Shown: positions 1-11,405 of the stretch, piece by piece
Numbering within the stretch: position 1 is the first letter of the stretch
Layout: each line of letters starts with the position of its first letter
Assembly: GCA_015039465.1 (NCBI GenBank)
Contig: MU130378.1
Coordinates: forward strand, 2,380,763-2,444,762
Origin: Phlegmacium glaucopus
Taxonomy: Eukaryota; Basidiomycota; Agaricomycetes; Agaricales; Cortinariaceae
Direction: 5' to 3'
Length of the DNA stretch: 64,000 nucleotides
The notes under the pieces: generated by a model
What the model saw: only the letters and a program-made list of their open reading frames with translations
What the model was told of the DNA's origin: nothing
Database searches by the model: none
Program-made: the position numbers and the translations under genes

Positions 1-1
1 A

Positions 2-862
2 ATCTACTTCGAAGACGGACCAAAGATAGCATTCATCCTCTCTTTCATGAACGGAGGAGAAGCGGCACAATGGAAAGAAAGTTGGATCGATAGCATCACC
101 ACTCCCGCAGGAGACATTGTCCTCCCAACCCTCGCCGCCTTCTACGAAACGATCGAAGAACAATTCAAAGAAGTAAATAAAACCCAAGAAGCCATCCATC
201 AACTGACCTTGCTCCGACAAGGAAAGAAATCAGCAGAACAGATCGTTACGGAATTCACCCTTTTAACGAGACAAGCCGGACTAGGAGAAACAACTGCATC
301 TGACAACATTCACCTAATTTCGATGTTTCAAAAAATCCTTAACCCATCTCTAACGCGAAAATTTTTGCTATCCCTCGACGTTCCGATGACCATCAAAGGA
401 TGGAAAGACAGAGCAATTCAATACGACTCGCAATACCGATTCGCTATGGTGCTTTTACAATCAGAACAACCAAACAAGAAAACATACAATCCGACTTATT
501 GAGAAGAGAAACCAAAATACGAAGGACGAAACTGGTCCTCAAACCGACGAAACGACCCTGACGCCATGGACATCGACGCAATGAGCTACGAAAAACGAGG
601 AGAATACATGCGCAAAGGCCTCTGTTTCAAGTGCGACAAGCCTGGCCACATCTCTAGAGACTGCAAAGAGAAACGAGGAGGATACCAAGGAAATAAAAAC
701 CAAGGATCCTCAAACAGAAACAGCCAGAAGAAACCAACGGTCAAAGACATCCACGCCTTGATCAAAGGGCTGAGCAAAGACGAACACGAGAAGCTTGCCA
801 ACCTCCAACTAGGAATTGAAGAAGAAGAAAAGATTGTTGAAGTAGGAGATGAGGATTTTTAA
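2..862 (+). pseudogene. gag: Ty3 gag remnant, copy 1
   Basis: Nucleocapsid/capsid protein of the element, missing roughly its first 50 residues at the window edge. A CCHC zinc knuckle (CX2CX4HX4C, CFKCDKPGHISRDC) lies at about 627-668. One in-frame TGA (500-502) breaks the frame; copy 2 has an Arg codon there, so the ancestral codon was probably CGA. The frame otherwise stays open to the TAA at 860-862. The gag end (a run of five T followed by AA) is identical to copy 2. Confidence 0.9.
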
Positions 863-879
863 AGCGGAGAACTGAATCG

Positions 880-3800
880 ATGTCAGTTTCTCCCACGCTA
901 TCCATATCTAACTGCTTAGTACCTCGTTTAAATATTCACCGAATGAAAATACCCATTTCTATAACGAGCGAAACGCAAGAAGATCCGGAAATCATCGAAC
1001 AAGCCTTTAATCGACTCTGGCGCAGACGGAAAATTCATTGACCAAAACTTCGTGAGAACACAAAAATTTACGATCAAAACCTTAAATGTTCCCATCAAAG
1101 TTTTTAACGTTGACGGTACCCTGAACAAACGAGGCACGATCAAACATTATGTAAACCTTGAGATCAATGTTCTAGGACGAAAGAAGATGAACCGACTCCT
1201 AGTGACTGGACTAGGGAAACACAAGATTATTCTTGGAGCCACTTGGCTTAAAGAAAACAATCCCGACATAAACTGGAAGAAAGAAACCCTCACATGGCGC
1301 GAACCCAAACAAACGAAAGAAGAACCACCACGGAAATCAATCTTTAGGACACCCTCGAAACCCACTACTGTTGAAGATGAAGACGATATTGAAGAATATC
1401 TCAATCGAACACAGAACCCCACCGACGACGATGAAATATCAGTACTTGTCGCTTTTATCAATGGCAAAACGGACAACGAATATTGGATCAATGCGAAAAC
1501 CTCTGCTTCACAAGACCTGGCTATGAAATATGACATCAAGCCTGATATCCCTGTTGAAGAAATTGTACCACCCGAGTACCATGAATACTTAGATGTATTT
1601 GATGAGAAAAAGGCGGACAGATTTCCCGAATCGAGAACTTGGGATCACAAAATCGAAATGAAACCCGATTTCATACCGAAATCCTTCAAAACGTACAACC
1701 TTACACCGGCAGAACAAATCGAACTGGACAAATTCCTTAAAGAAAACCTCGACCGCGGTTATATTCGAAAATCACAATCCCCGATGGCTTCACCCTTTTT
1801 CTTCGTATCTAAGAAAGACGGAAAACTTCGACCCTGTCAAGATTATCGATATTTGAACAATCACACGATCAAGAATGCTTACCCACTCCCGCTTATCACC
1901 GAGATCATGGACAAACTCAAAGGCGCAACCTGCTTCACCAAGTTGGATGTCCTTAGAGGTTACAACAATGTCCGGATTACCAAAGGAGACAAATGGAAAG
2001 CTGCGTTCAAAACGAATCGAGGATTATTTGAACCAACAGTAATGTTCTTTGGAATGTGCAATTCACCAGCAACGTTCTAAGCAATGATGGACTCTATCTT
2101 TGAAGATCTCATCAAAGGCGACTATATCATTGTCTACATGGACGACATCCTAATCTTTGCAAAGAATGAAAAGGACCTCGAAGGAATTACGAAAAAGGTT
2201 TTACGACGTCTACAGGAAAACGATCTTTACTTGAAACCAAAGAAATGCGAGTTCAACAAGAAGAAAATCGAATACCTTGGAATGATCATCGAAGAAGGAA
2301 AGATCTCTATGGACCCAACCAAACTCAAGGGAATCCGAGACTGGCCAACTCCTACCTCCGTTAAAGAAGTACGATCCTTTTTAGGATTCGGAAACTTTTA
2401 CAGACGATTCATCCGACATTTCTCTGACTTATGCCAACCATTGAATAACCTTCTAAAGAAAAAAAGACACATCGTTCGAGTGGACCGATAAATGTCAAGA
2501 AACGTTTGAACTCTTAAAACGATGCTTTACGGAAGAACCGGTTTTACGAATGCCCGATCCATCCCGACCCTTCCAAATTGAATCGGATGCTTCGAAATAC
2601 GCATCAGGCGCAGTCCTTACTCAAACTGACATGAACGGAGACCGACACCCCGTGGCCTTTTTATCAAAAAGCTTTTCCCCCACCGAACGAAATTACGAAA
2701 TCTATGATCGAGAACTCTTAGCGATTATACGAGCCTTAACCGATTGGAGACACTATATCCTTGGATCTGAACATACGACAACCGTCTACTCTGATCACAA
2801 GAATCTGACTTACTACCGAACTGCACAAAAACTGAACAGACGACAAGCTTGATGGTCGCTATTTCTCTCTGAGTTCAATGTCAATCTCATTCATTTACCC
2901 GGAAACAAAATGATACAATCCGATGCCCTATCCCGACGAGCTGATCTTTGCCCTAAAGACGATAACGACAACGAAGACATCACGATGCTCCCTGATTCCT
3001 TATTTGTCAACCTAGTCGACCTCGATTTACAAGAACAGATTGCCAACTCCACCAACATAGACACCGACGCCGCCGACACATTACACTCTCTACTCGAGAA
3101 AGGCCCTTCTAATTTAAAAAGTGATCTTGAAGACTGGTCAACCGAAGAATTCATGGGAAAACCAATCTTGTTTTACAAAGGAAAGAATTACATTCCACAA
3201 AATCGAGAACTTCGTCAAAAACTGGTGAAACAATTCCACGACGCACCAACCGCTGGACACCCTGGAGAATTGGAAACATACAATTCGATCTCTCAACATT
3301 ACTGGTGGCCCGGACTTCGTACTTTTGTAAAGAACTACGTGAAAGGATGCTCTGATTGCCAACAATTCAAGATAAACAGAAACCCATCGAAACCGAGTTT
3401 CTTGCCGATCAAAGGACCGAAAGACTCCAGACCTTTTGCAAACTGCTCCATGGACCTCATCACAGATCTACCACCTATTGACGGCAAAGACGCTATACTG
3501 GTCGTGGTCGACCACGGACTTACAAAAGGGGTGATTCTTATCCCCTGTGCAAAGACTTGTACTTCTGAAGACATCGCCCAGTTTTTACTCGACAATCTTT
3601 ACAAGCGGTTTGGACTCCCTCATAAAATGATCTCAGACAGAGACCCTCGATTCACCGCCAAAGCTTTCGAAAACCTTTTCAAACTACTTGGAATCGAACA
3701 TGCAAAAACAACGGCTTTTCACCCCCAATCTGACAGAACAACGGAACGTTTCAACCAGGAAATCGAAGCTTATCTTTCGATCTACTGCTTTGACAACCCA

Positions 3801-4481
3801 ACGAACTGGTTATCCGCTTTACCTACTCTCGAATTCACCCACAACAACAGAAGACACTCCGGAAGAACACGAACCCCTTTTGAATTGATCATGGGATCAT
3901 CCCCAATCCCCATTCCCCTTTCATTCGAAAACACGCAATTCCCTGCCGTTGAAGAACGAACACGGAAATTAATCAAAGACCGAGAAGAAGCTCTGGCAGC
4001 ACACGAACTAGCAAGACACCGAATGGAAAACAGGATCAAATCAAACTTTAAACCATTCCAGGAAGGACAACTAGTCTGGTTAGACTCCAGAAATCTAAAA
4101 ACGAACTATAACAAGAAAATTACACCAAGACGAGAAGGACCATTTCCCATCGAAAAAGTCCTTGGACCCCTCACCTATCGATTAAAACTCCCTGAAACAT
4201 GGAAGATCCACAACATTTTCCACGCATACCTTCTTATGCCTTACATCGAAAACGAAGTACACGGACCGAACTTCCTTAAACCACCCGCAGAAATTGTCGA
4301 CGGAAATGAAGAATACGAAGTCGAATCAATCATTGGACACAGAAAACGAGGACGAGGATATCAATTTAAGATCCGATGGAAAGATTACCCAATCTCCGAA
4401 GCAATGTGGGAACCCGAGTCACACATCAAAAATGCAGATGACACGCTGTCGCTTTATAAACAAACCCATCACCTCAAATAG
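880..4481 (+). pseudogene. pol: Ty3 pol remnant with C-terminal chromodomain, copy 1
   Basis: Order: aspartic protease, reverse transcriptase (YMDD), RNase H, integrase (HHCC zinc-binding module, then D,D,E core), chromodomain (about 4310-4450). Breaks, by comparison with copy 2: one extra A at about 1010 beside the protease DSGA site, CAA-to-TAA at 2078-2080, a 4-nt A insertion at about 2458-2465 between RT and RNase H, and CGA-to-TGA at 2850-2852. Autonomous expression is therefore lost. The presumed start is the ATG at 880, 18 nt after the last base of gag, as in copy 2. Confidence 0.9.
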
Positions 4482-4496
4482 AACACCTTCGAAAAC

Positions 4497-4688
4497 ATGC
4501 GCTACACTTCTTACCAACATGAACGCGTCAATGAGGATTTCCTAAAGTTCATCAACGTCATCGCTAAAATCGCCGATGATTTTGAAGATATAAGACTGCC
4601 CCTCGAAAAACAAAGGGACGACAACTTTACTCTTCCCAAATTTGATTTTGAAATCAACTACTCTCAAATTCACTGCCCTTCATTCTGA
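4497..4688 (+). CDS. Extra ORF 3a of Ty3 element, copy 1 (63 aa)
   Basis: Short ORF in the pol frame directly after the pol stop. It has the same length, start and TGA stop as the ORF at 19422-19613 in copy 2, with mostly conservative substitutions. The protein is acidic and aromatic-rich, with no domain I recognise. Equal length with both flanking stops conserved in two divergent copies argues that it is a real part of the element. Confidence 0.5.
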   Translation: MRYTSYQHERVNEDFLKFINVIAKIADDFEDIRLPLEKQRDDNFTLPKFDFEINYSQIHCPSF

Positions 4689-4691
4689 AAC

Positions 4692-5360
4692 ATGCCTCGA
4701 ATTCCTTCTTCATCCTCTTCTTCTTGCCCCGCTCACACCCAACCTCCAATTTTCGACTTCACCCACAAAGAACTCTCTTCCTATGTACAAACTCGACACA
4801 ACATCAACAACCTTGTACCTTTCCTTCGACCCAACCCTGTCTTATACACCAAATTCCTTTATTTCCACCACATCGACCAAAGCATTATATGAGCCAAAAG
4901 AGAACTCGAATATTTACAAACACAAGCAGACACGTTATTCAACAACATAGTCAGATGTGGCCTAACTCGAGAAATTGAACCATTCATTCGATTTCAACGA
5001 CGAAACCCCATTAGATCCCGGCGATCCACTCCATTTCCTCTTCGACAGACATTTTCCCCTCTTCCTCTTCCCGACCAAACCCCTCCCGGTTCACGACTTA
5101 ATCCCATTGTCATCGACGACGACGATGAAGTTATTCTACCACGTCACTGTTCTACTTGCGATAACGACGGTCATACTTCCCGACAATGTTTTTTATCAGC
5201 TACTGGCGAACCTGTTGTTTTACCAAACGAACGACCATCATACGAATATCAATTGTGCAACAATTGCTTCGAAGAAGGACATGGCTGGCAACACTGCCCG
5301 CTCGAACAACGAGAAGGACTATTCTTAGACTCTGAGTCGAATTCGGAGTCTTCGACGTAA
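4692..5360 (+). pseudogene. Extra ORF 3b of Ty3 element with two CCHC knuckles, copy 1 (one stop)
   Basis: Follows ORF 3a in the same frame and runs to a TAA 11 nt before the 3' LTR. There is one internal TGA (4890-4892). The C-terminal half has two zinc knuckles, CSTCDNDGHTSRQC and CNNCFEEGHGWQHC, each CX2CX4HX4C, preceded by an Asp/Glu patch. Copy 2 keeps the same frame and nearly the same length but has its stop at a different codon, so the ancestral ORF was open. Function is unknown; a nucleic-acid-binding accessory role is inferred from the knuckles. Confidence 0.6.
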
Positions 5361-5371
5361 GAAGGGGGTAA

Positions 5372-5773
5372 TGTTACGAACTTTCTTTTTCTTTTCTTAT
5401 CTCCACCGAACACATGCTTGTTTCACCACCACATGCTTTACTCATTCTTTTCATCTCCGCTTTACATATGTTCACCTCATTCTTTTCATTGTTTCATCTA
5501 TTATTAACCATGCCTACCTACTCACATGCCGACGTTTCACCTATGCACGACTCTCGCTTATTTACTATAAATACCTTAGTTACACTGGATGTAACTTTAG
5601 CTAATTCTTGAGAACCTAACCACGGTTACTTTCTTCTAAAGACTTTCTCAAACTCTTAAGATGCTGCCTCGAGACCTTTCTCTTGGTATTCTTCTGAGCT
5701 CACTGAATGAACAACTGAACCCTTATACAACTGTTTACGGCCAGAACCTTCTGAGCCGTTCGAAGTTGTAACA
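5372..5773 (+). repeat. 3' LTR of Ty3 copy 1
   Basis: 402-bp LTR starting TGTTACG and ending TGTAACA, preceded by a polypurine tract (aagaagggggtaa). It carries the TATA box (tataaata) and the internal tagctaattctt motif also present in copy 2. More diverged from the copy-2 LTRs than those are from each other. Confidence 0.93.
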
Positions 5774-5929
5774 TTCAGATATTGCTGGACCCAATTGAAG
5801 AGTGGTGGCGATATTGATACACTCTTCGAAGTGCGTCAAGCAGGAGGAAAATGGCTGGTTCATATGTTGCAGAAGACTGGTCTGGTCCTTGAACTTCTTT
5901 CCACATCGGGGACAGTGGGCGGAAGGCAT
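5774..5929 (-). pseudogene. N-terminal C2H2 fragment of an agaric transposase-type protein
   Basis: Reads leftwards from an ATG at 5929: a C2H2-like zinc finger (CPRCGKKF ... QHMNQPF) of the kind that starts Plavaka/CACTA-like transposase proteins in agarics. The frame is cut at the LTR boundary (5773/5774) after about 52 codons, so the Ty3 copy inserted into or beside it. The family assignment rests on motif resemblance only. Confidence 0.45.
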
Positions 5930-8198
5930 AGATGCGAGGTTTGGTTAGGCAGTATAAGTTGTGAAAGATGTAGATAAAGATCAGTGAGATCAAATGTTGG
6001 TATGATTCTCATGTTTGTCATCAGTTGAGACTTCTCTGGGCGATTCATAGAGGTTTATAGTGGTTCTCCTGGCCTGAGTTCACTATCCTTTGTGTACAAT
6101 AAGAAGGCAGGAGGTACAAAAGCTGTGGTTATAGATGCTTGTAGGATGACGATGAGACTGATATGTTGGGCGCTAAATCCGATTAGAAGGACAGAACTGG
6201 CCATGGCGGCCCAACATTGTCCCAACAGTATGGTAGCCCTGAACATCTATCCAAGAACAAACTAAGTGACGAGTTTAATGGCTTAGGAGCTGGAGATTGA
6301 GGGGTAGTATTAAAGATGTTGGAAGGAATGGGAAGGTTGGTGATGAATGAGGCTCTGTTGAAGTCATCCTTGTTTTAGATGAAGGACAACTTATTGAGGG
6401 TGTAAAAGTGGCAGAGAAGGTTGGTTTAGGGTTTACGCTTGGACGGTGTATCAGCCGAGACAGGGTTGGATTTAGGCGGTGATGGTATTTTGGGAGTAAA
6501 TGAAAATGGGATGGAGATTGTATTTACCCAGTACTCCAACCCCAGAATCAACCAAGATAACTGGAGAGTCAATGATTTGGCCATCGAGAAAACTAACACG
6601 CAATCTGGGTATATAACACCAGAAATTGCAATTTAGCATCAGAGGCCAGACCGGGGAATGACTCAGGATTGAGGTGATAGGGCGACCAAAAGGATGGCGG
6701 TATGACAACAAGAGTTTAAAATGGGGTTGAGGTGATAGGGAGGCCAAAAGGATAATTCCGGGATGGGAGACAGGCGTGGTGTGGAGGCAGAGGGATGGGC
6801 GAAATCATGTATCTTGAATCCCTTGCAATTCGGGGTCATACATCTTGGTCGCTGCTGGAGAAGGAGGACATGGAAGTTGCAAGAGTGTGGCTCATCTTTG
6901 CAACTAGGTTCTGGTTGGGTTTGGTCTGAGAGAACAAAAATGATGAGGATTATGCGGTGAGGATGGAGATGGACAGAAGGAACTCACAGTGATACCTATC
7001 AACCTGCAATCATTGAGAGAGGAAGGTGGCGTACACTCTGCAAGTGAAGAGCATTGAGGGTGGGTAGAGAGATGCTGTATCCATGTCTTCGTTCATAGGT
7101 AAAGGTTCCAATAAAGCACGACAGCTTTGCATAGCTAGCTAGAGGCAAAAGCGGAATGCCCGGTCATCAAGATGCCATAAATGTTGTGAAAGTTGAATCA
7201 TCGAAAGTCGAGACTGTATTGCAGCGACAAGAGCTCAAAGATGATGAGGGTAATGAGGCCGGTAGTCAAATGTTCGAGATAATGGGGAAGTGTAGTCAAA
7301 GACATGAAGCGATGACAAGTTAACCAACTTGTAATATGGGTATATAACACCAGATTACAAGGATGGTGGTGGTAGTGGTCATGGCGGATTTGATTAAGTT
7401 TGTTGATTTCAAACTTTGTTGATTTCAAACTCAGTTTGAAATCCACTTTTCTTCTTCGACATCCATCAGGCCTTAGGATCTCTGGTGTTATATACCCAGA
7501 TACCAACGGCTCTGACTCTCAACAAACGCCATAACAACCTCATCCCCAACACTCTCATTCTGTGAAGTCTTCGGTTATAACTCCACTGCTCATTGAGAAA
7601 TCTCTGGTGTTTTATACCCAGATTTCTCTGGGCAAAACTTCAACGGCTCTTCTCTGTGAAGTCTTTATCGTCAATGTCTGCATCTCATCTCCAATTCCAA
7701 CATCCTTACCTCATCTTATACCCAGATTTCTCTGGGTAAAACTTCAACAGCTCTTCTCTGCCAACGTCGTCTGAATCTTGTCTCCAATTCCAACATCCTT
7801 ACCTCATCTTTGACGTTAACCTCTCTCTCTATCATCATCTGTCTTTCTCACTCGCAATCGACTGAGGTTTCAAGTTATCAAGTTTCTGCTAATTCACCAT
7901 CATATTCTACAGTTATAAGCCTTAGAGATCTCTTGCAGTTTACACCCAGATTTCTCTGGCTCTGATCTTCAATGGCTCCTCACTGTCTTAACTTCATCTC
8001 CAATATCGTTACCTCATCTTCAACATCAACAATCTTGACAGCTCTTCAACCAAATATCTGCTAATTCATCATTAATCAAACTATTCTCAATTTAATATTT
8101 CTATATTACACGGTTGTTGAGATCTTCTGGTGTTCTATACCCAGATCTCGGTGAACTCCTCCGTTGCCTGTAAATCCATTCCAGATCCTAAGTTGTAT
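5930..8198. other. Non-coding repeat-rich stretch
   Basis: I see no convincing gene; the open frames are short and unsupported. The stretch is marked by repeated copies, in both orientations, of a motif close to TCTGGTGTTATATACCCAGA (near 6606, 7338, 7480, 7600, 7708, 7944 and 8128), probably ends of decayed repeats. Between about 7338 and 7500 two copies face each other as a short inverted repeat. Confidence 0.5.
7599..7830. repeat. Two direct repeats of about 105 bp
   Basis: Two adjacent units share ATACCCAGATTTCTCTGGG, then a stretch ending in CTCTTCTCTG, and later CTCCAATTCCAACATCC with the following bases. The second unit starts near 7711. The unit contains the dispersed TATACCCAGAT motif. 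Confidence 0.55.
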
Positions 8199-8289
8199 GT
8201 TTCATGCAAGACTTTACACTCACCCACCAGTCCGATCGGACTCCGAGTAATCCAATCGGAATCTGATCGGAATCCGAGTAGTCCGAGTA

Positions 8290-8408
8290 AAAACATCAAA
8301 AGTCCGAGTTCAGTCCGAGTTCAGTCCGAGCTGAGTCCGAGTCCAAGTAATTTCTTTACTTGGATTCGGACTCAACTCGGACTCAGCTCGGACTGAACTT
8401 GGACTGCA
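8290..8408. repeat. Long near-perfect inverted repeat (hairpin)
   Basis: Arms made of GTCCGAGTTCA/GCTGAGTCCGAGTCCAAGTAA meet around a few-base loop near 8353-8357 (tttct), so the transcript would form a strong hairpin of about 50 bp per arm. A related TCCGAG-rich stretch recurs at about 9120-9215 near the other end of the host element. Confidence 0.75.
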
Positions 8409-8532
8409 TCAGGAAAAATGATTTTGACACCTTTAGTGCATCCTGGTGCATTGACCATCTGGATTAAATCACATCAGGAGGCCCTGGGAGTCCCTTAGAA
8501 TTTATGTAGAATTTCCAGTACTTTTCTGTCCC

Positions 8533-8843
8533 CCACCAGATCTGATCAGATCTGATCAGAATTGTTATATCCGACCAGATCTGCTCAGATCTGCTCAGAT
8601 TCTGAGTGGATCCAAGTGGATCTGAGAAAATAGAGACCTACTAGCTACTTCTGTTAAGGTTTGGTTAAGGTTTGTTAAGGTTTGGTTAAGGTTTGAGTTA
8701 AGGTTTGGTTAAGGTTTGGTTAAGGTTTGAGTTAAGGTTTGGTTAGGGTTTTATTAAGGTTAGGGAGGTATATCGTTTCCATTCTGCTCAGATCTGCTCA
8801 GAATGCCTGCCAAATCTGCTCAGATCTGATCAGATCTGGTGGA
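8533..8843. repeat. Inner palindromic block with CCACCAGATCTGATCAGATC ends
   Basis: A roughly 310-bp block whose two ends are inverted copies of CCACCAGATCTGATCAGATC, with more GATCTGCTCAGATCT palindromes just inside each end and the telomere-like array in the middle. It looks like a small inverted-repeat element nested in the larger one, or an amplified internal part of it. Confidence 0.6.
8654..8767. repeat. Telomere-like tandem array (TTAAGGTTTGG)
   Basis: About eight copies of TTAAGGTTTGG/TTAAGGTTTGAG followed by two TTAGGG-containing variants. The unit resembles but is not the standard fungal TTAGGG repeat, and it lies inside a transposon-like element, so it is an interstitial array rather than a chromosome end. 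Confidence 0.75.
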
Positions 8844-9483
8844 TCACAGCAAAGACCTTCAGAATTTTCATATAGAATGTTTAACCGCCGCGTCCAGGAA
8901 AGTATTTTGCAATTTTCTCAATAAGGAGAGCTGCTATTAATAGAATTTAAACATATTCAGGGTCCTAAAACAATTCTCTACCATCTTTAAAAAATTTCCT
9001 TTTTTGGAATCTTATGTAATCTACTCTGACCCACCATATGCTTGAAATCATGCTTATCTGTGATCATGTGACCAATAGTCTGTGTGGGAAGAGGACAAAC
9101 ATGGGTACAAACAAGTAGTCTAAGCAATTTACTTGGACTGAGTCTGAGTAAGTCCGATCAGATTCCGAGTAAGTCCGAGCAATTTACTCGGACTGAACTC
9201 GGACTGGGCTCGGACTCAAAACTTGAAAATGGCTGGTGCTCCAGCCAAATTTGAGTCCAATCGGAGTCCAATCGGAATTAGTGGCTTAGTGTAAAGACCT
9301 CGTTTCATGCTCATTTCAGAGGCGTCTTAATAACTAACTGATTGTCTGTCTTTAGGTCTGTGTTCCTCATTCTCACTTGACTCTCTGTGCTTGAGACAGT
9401 TTTTCCACTTTGTACGTAGCTTTCTCATTAGTCTCAACTTCATTTGAACTTCATTGATCTATCAAACACAGAGACTTCTGATC

Positions 9484-10085
9484 ATGGATAAAACAAATGG
9501 GCGCGTTCAAGTCCTCAACAGCCGTGTCTTTTTCTCTCCAAATTGCAGCCGCACAGTGGAATACCCACCACCTATTCAAGATGAGAGAGGTGGCGAGCTG
9601 AACCCTTTTCTTCCCAGCCATCAACCAAATAAATGCCGCAATTATTTTGAGTTAGATACAACAAAATATGCCAGCCCTCATTGGTGGACTCTGGCTTTTG
9701 GTTGGATATCCTTTTTTCCCCTGATGCCCTCATTCTGTGGTCCTATATTTGAGAAATTGTTCATGCCCAGAAATCATCATCATGTCTTCAACGAAGAACT
9801 TGGCGAATACTTTATGCCTTTGAGCCTATCAAATAAATGGCTGCAAGTGGACCATGATCTTTCTGATGCTGTGTACCTCATTCGTCACCAATACCTGCTT
9901 CCATTTGTGTATCCTATCAATACATCTGGCTTTGGCTATTCCAAAGGCCACAAGTGGTCTGGAGCACTCCACATGGCTCTACATAGGGGCAGGGATTGGT
10001 TCATGGTGTGGATGGCACTTCTGTCCTATGCCATTGCTGGAGCGGAAAACATTCATTCATCAGCCAAGGATTCAGTCACTCTCGC
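9484..10085 (+). pseudogene. Agaric-specific uncharacterised protein, N-terminal piece
   Basis: Open from the ATG at 9484 for about 200 codons until a dispersed repeat begins at 10086. Features: a PPP-rich segment, aromatic-rich stretches (HWWTLAFGW), and a conserved GRDWFMVWMALLSY block typical of a large uncharacterised agaric family often found among transposons. The family is recognised from general style only; function is unknown. The next piece resumes at about 11406 after the inserted repeat. Confidence 0.55.
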
Positions 10086-11405
10086 TATAAATTGTTGTTT
10101 GTGTTGTTATATAACACCAACCAGAGAGCAGTGGACCAGTCTTTAGGTCAAGAGACTCCCTGTTGTTCATTTAGGGAAGGTGTAACCTTGACTTGTAACA
10201 CACAGAGATAGGGAGCAAGAGTAGAGGTGAGGAGGATGAGGATGAATGTCTTAACAGGCGACTGAGGGTGGAGGACCTTCAGCAAGACTATAGCAGTAGA
10301 GGGATAGATTGACAGTAAAGAGATAAAAAAGCGAACTTGAGGGAGGAATTCACTGGAATTCCACTGAGAAGATGACTGTTGGGGAGTAAGAATGAATTGA
10401 GATAAACTACCTATCCTGGTACAAAAGAGCAGTATTTATACCCTAAGGATGAGGCTATGTAGAACAATAAAAAGAAAGAAGTATGTGCTGTCAAAGGAAG
10501 AAAGATAAAGAGAGGACAGCTGCGAGAAGAAAAGAACAATGGAAAAGAAGAAGGAACAATATAAAAATCTGTAAAGTGTCAAAGTGCGAGAGAAAAGAAG
10601 AGAAGGCAGTGTACATAGTCCAATAGCAAAAATATATCAACTCCATAGGCGTGTGGTCATGTCAAAAATGTGAAAGGTCCTGAGTCAACACTTGAAAGGC
10701 ACAGCCTTGTTCCCGAGAAAACACTACTTGCCCATGATCCCATGTTGCGCAGCCTTGATAACACTTGACACACTGCAAGAATAATCCTCTGCTGCTGATT
10801 CATCTGCAATTCCTGCTTAGTCGTGATCCTCCTGGACTTCCTAAGTTGTCATAAAGAGGGTGGGAAGGCTTCATGTACCGCGTGAATGATGGTTTTGGCA
10901 GTGAATGATAAGATAAGAGGTAGATAATTGAGGATAGGGGACTGAGTGAGATCCAGGAGCAAGGGATAGCAAGATAGATGGCTGAGGGGAAGACTTGTGG
11001 GTCCATAGCCACAACAACGATGACAAAGCCTTTTACATAATGGGAGATGTAGTCGATGTGTCCGTAAAGGGGCCGTTCTTGAAATGATGGACCGAAGATA
11101 CAATCAAACACGAGCTGATGACAGATGCGAATAGTAGATTGATCACTTTGTTTGATCACTAACCAAGGAACAAATGGATGGTAGATGCTTAGGAGCATGT
11201 CGATAGTGAAAACGATGGAGAGCATAGTGTGAGACATTGAGAGTATGATGAGCGATGAGGGTGATAACATTGAACGAATGATTTGTCGACCAGGAACGTG
11301 ATTTAGGGCTGCTTCCAAAATAGGTAAGTGAATTCAAAGTCCGCTTATTTTCATGATGGCAACTTTTAAGCTTTCTTCTCACACTACCAATCAGTATTGG
11401 TGCGC
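10086..11405. mobile_element. 1.3-kb dispersed repeat, copy A
   Basis: Nearly colinear with 27242-28650 in the same orientation: both start at TATAAAT-GTTGTT and end at ACCAATCAGTATTGGTGCGC. It interrupts the agaric-family gene, so it is an insertion. No clear target duplication and no recognised transposase. A minus-strand open frame of about 145-170 codons ending at 10800 is preserved in both copies but matches nothing I know. The class is unresolved. Confidence 0.7.

Larger units (their letters stand above)
1..5773 (+). mobile_element. Ty3 chromovirus LTR retrotransposon, copy 1 (5' end outside window, decayed)
   Basis: Same element as the complete copy at 14189-20700, in the same orientation. 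The window opens inside gag, so the 5' LTR and primer site are missing. It contains a gag remnant, a pol with all expected domains but broken by stops and frameshifts, the extra zinc-knuckle ORF region and a 3' LTR. The LTR ends inside a C2H2 transposase fragment (5774-5929), so the element inserted into older transposon DNA. A target-site duplication cannot be checked because the left flank is outside the window. Confidence 0.93.
8208..9301. mobile_element. 1,094-bp non-autonomous inverted-repeat element with 9-bp target duplication
   Basis: Flanked by the perfect 9-bp direct repeat gtttcatgc (8199-8207 and 9302-9310). Imperfect terminal inverted repeats share CTTTACACT followed by a CCAC-type stretch. 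Inside are long arms of TCCGAGT-type repeats at both ends, an inner palindromic block with a telomere-like array, and no transposase ORF. A 9-bp duplication fits Mutator-like elements, but the class is not proven. Confidence 0.7.

Noticed and set aside
8654..8767. A true telomere or chromosome end
   Set aside because: The unit is irregular, short, and enclosed in an inverted-repeat element with ordinary sequence on both sides.
9454..9483. Upstream start of the agaric-family ORF
   Set aside because: The codon at 9454 is TTG; the first ATG is at 9484.
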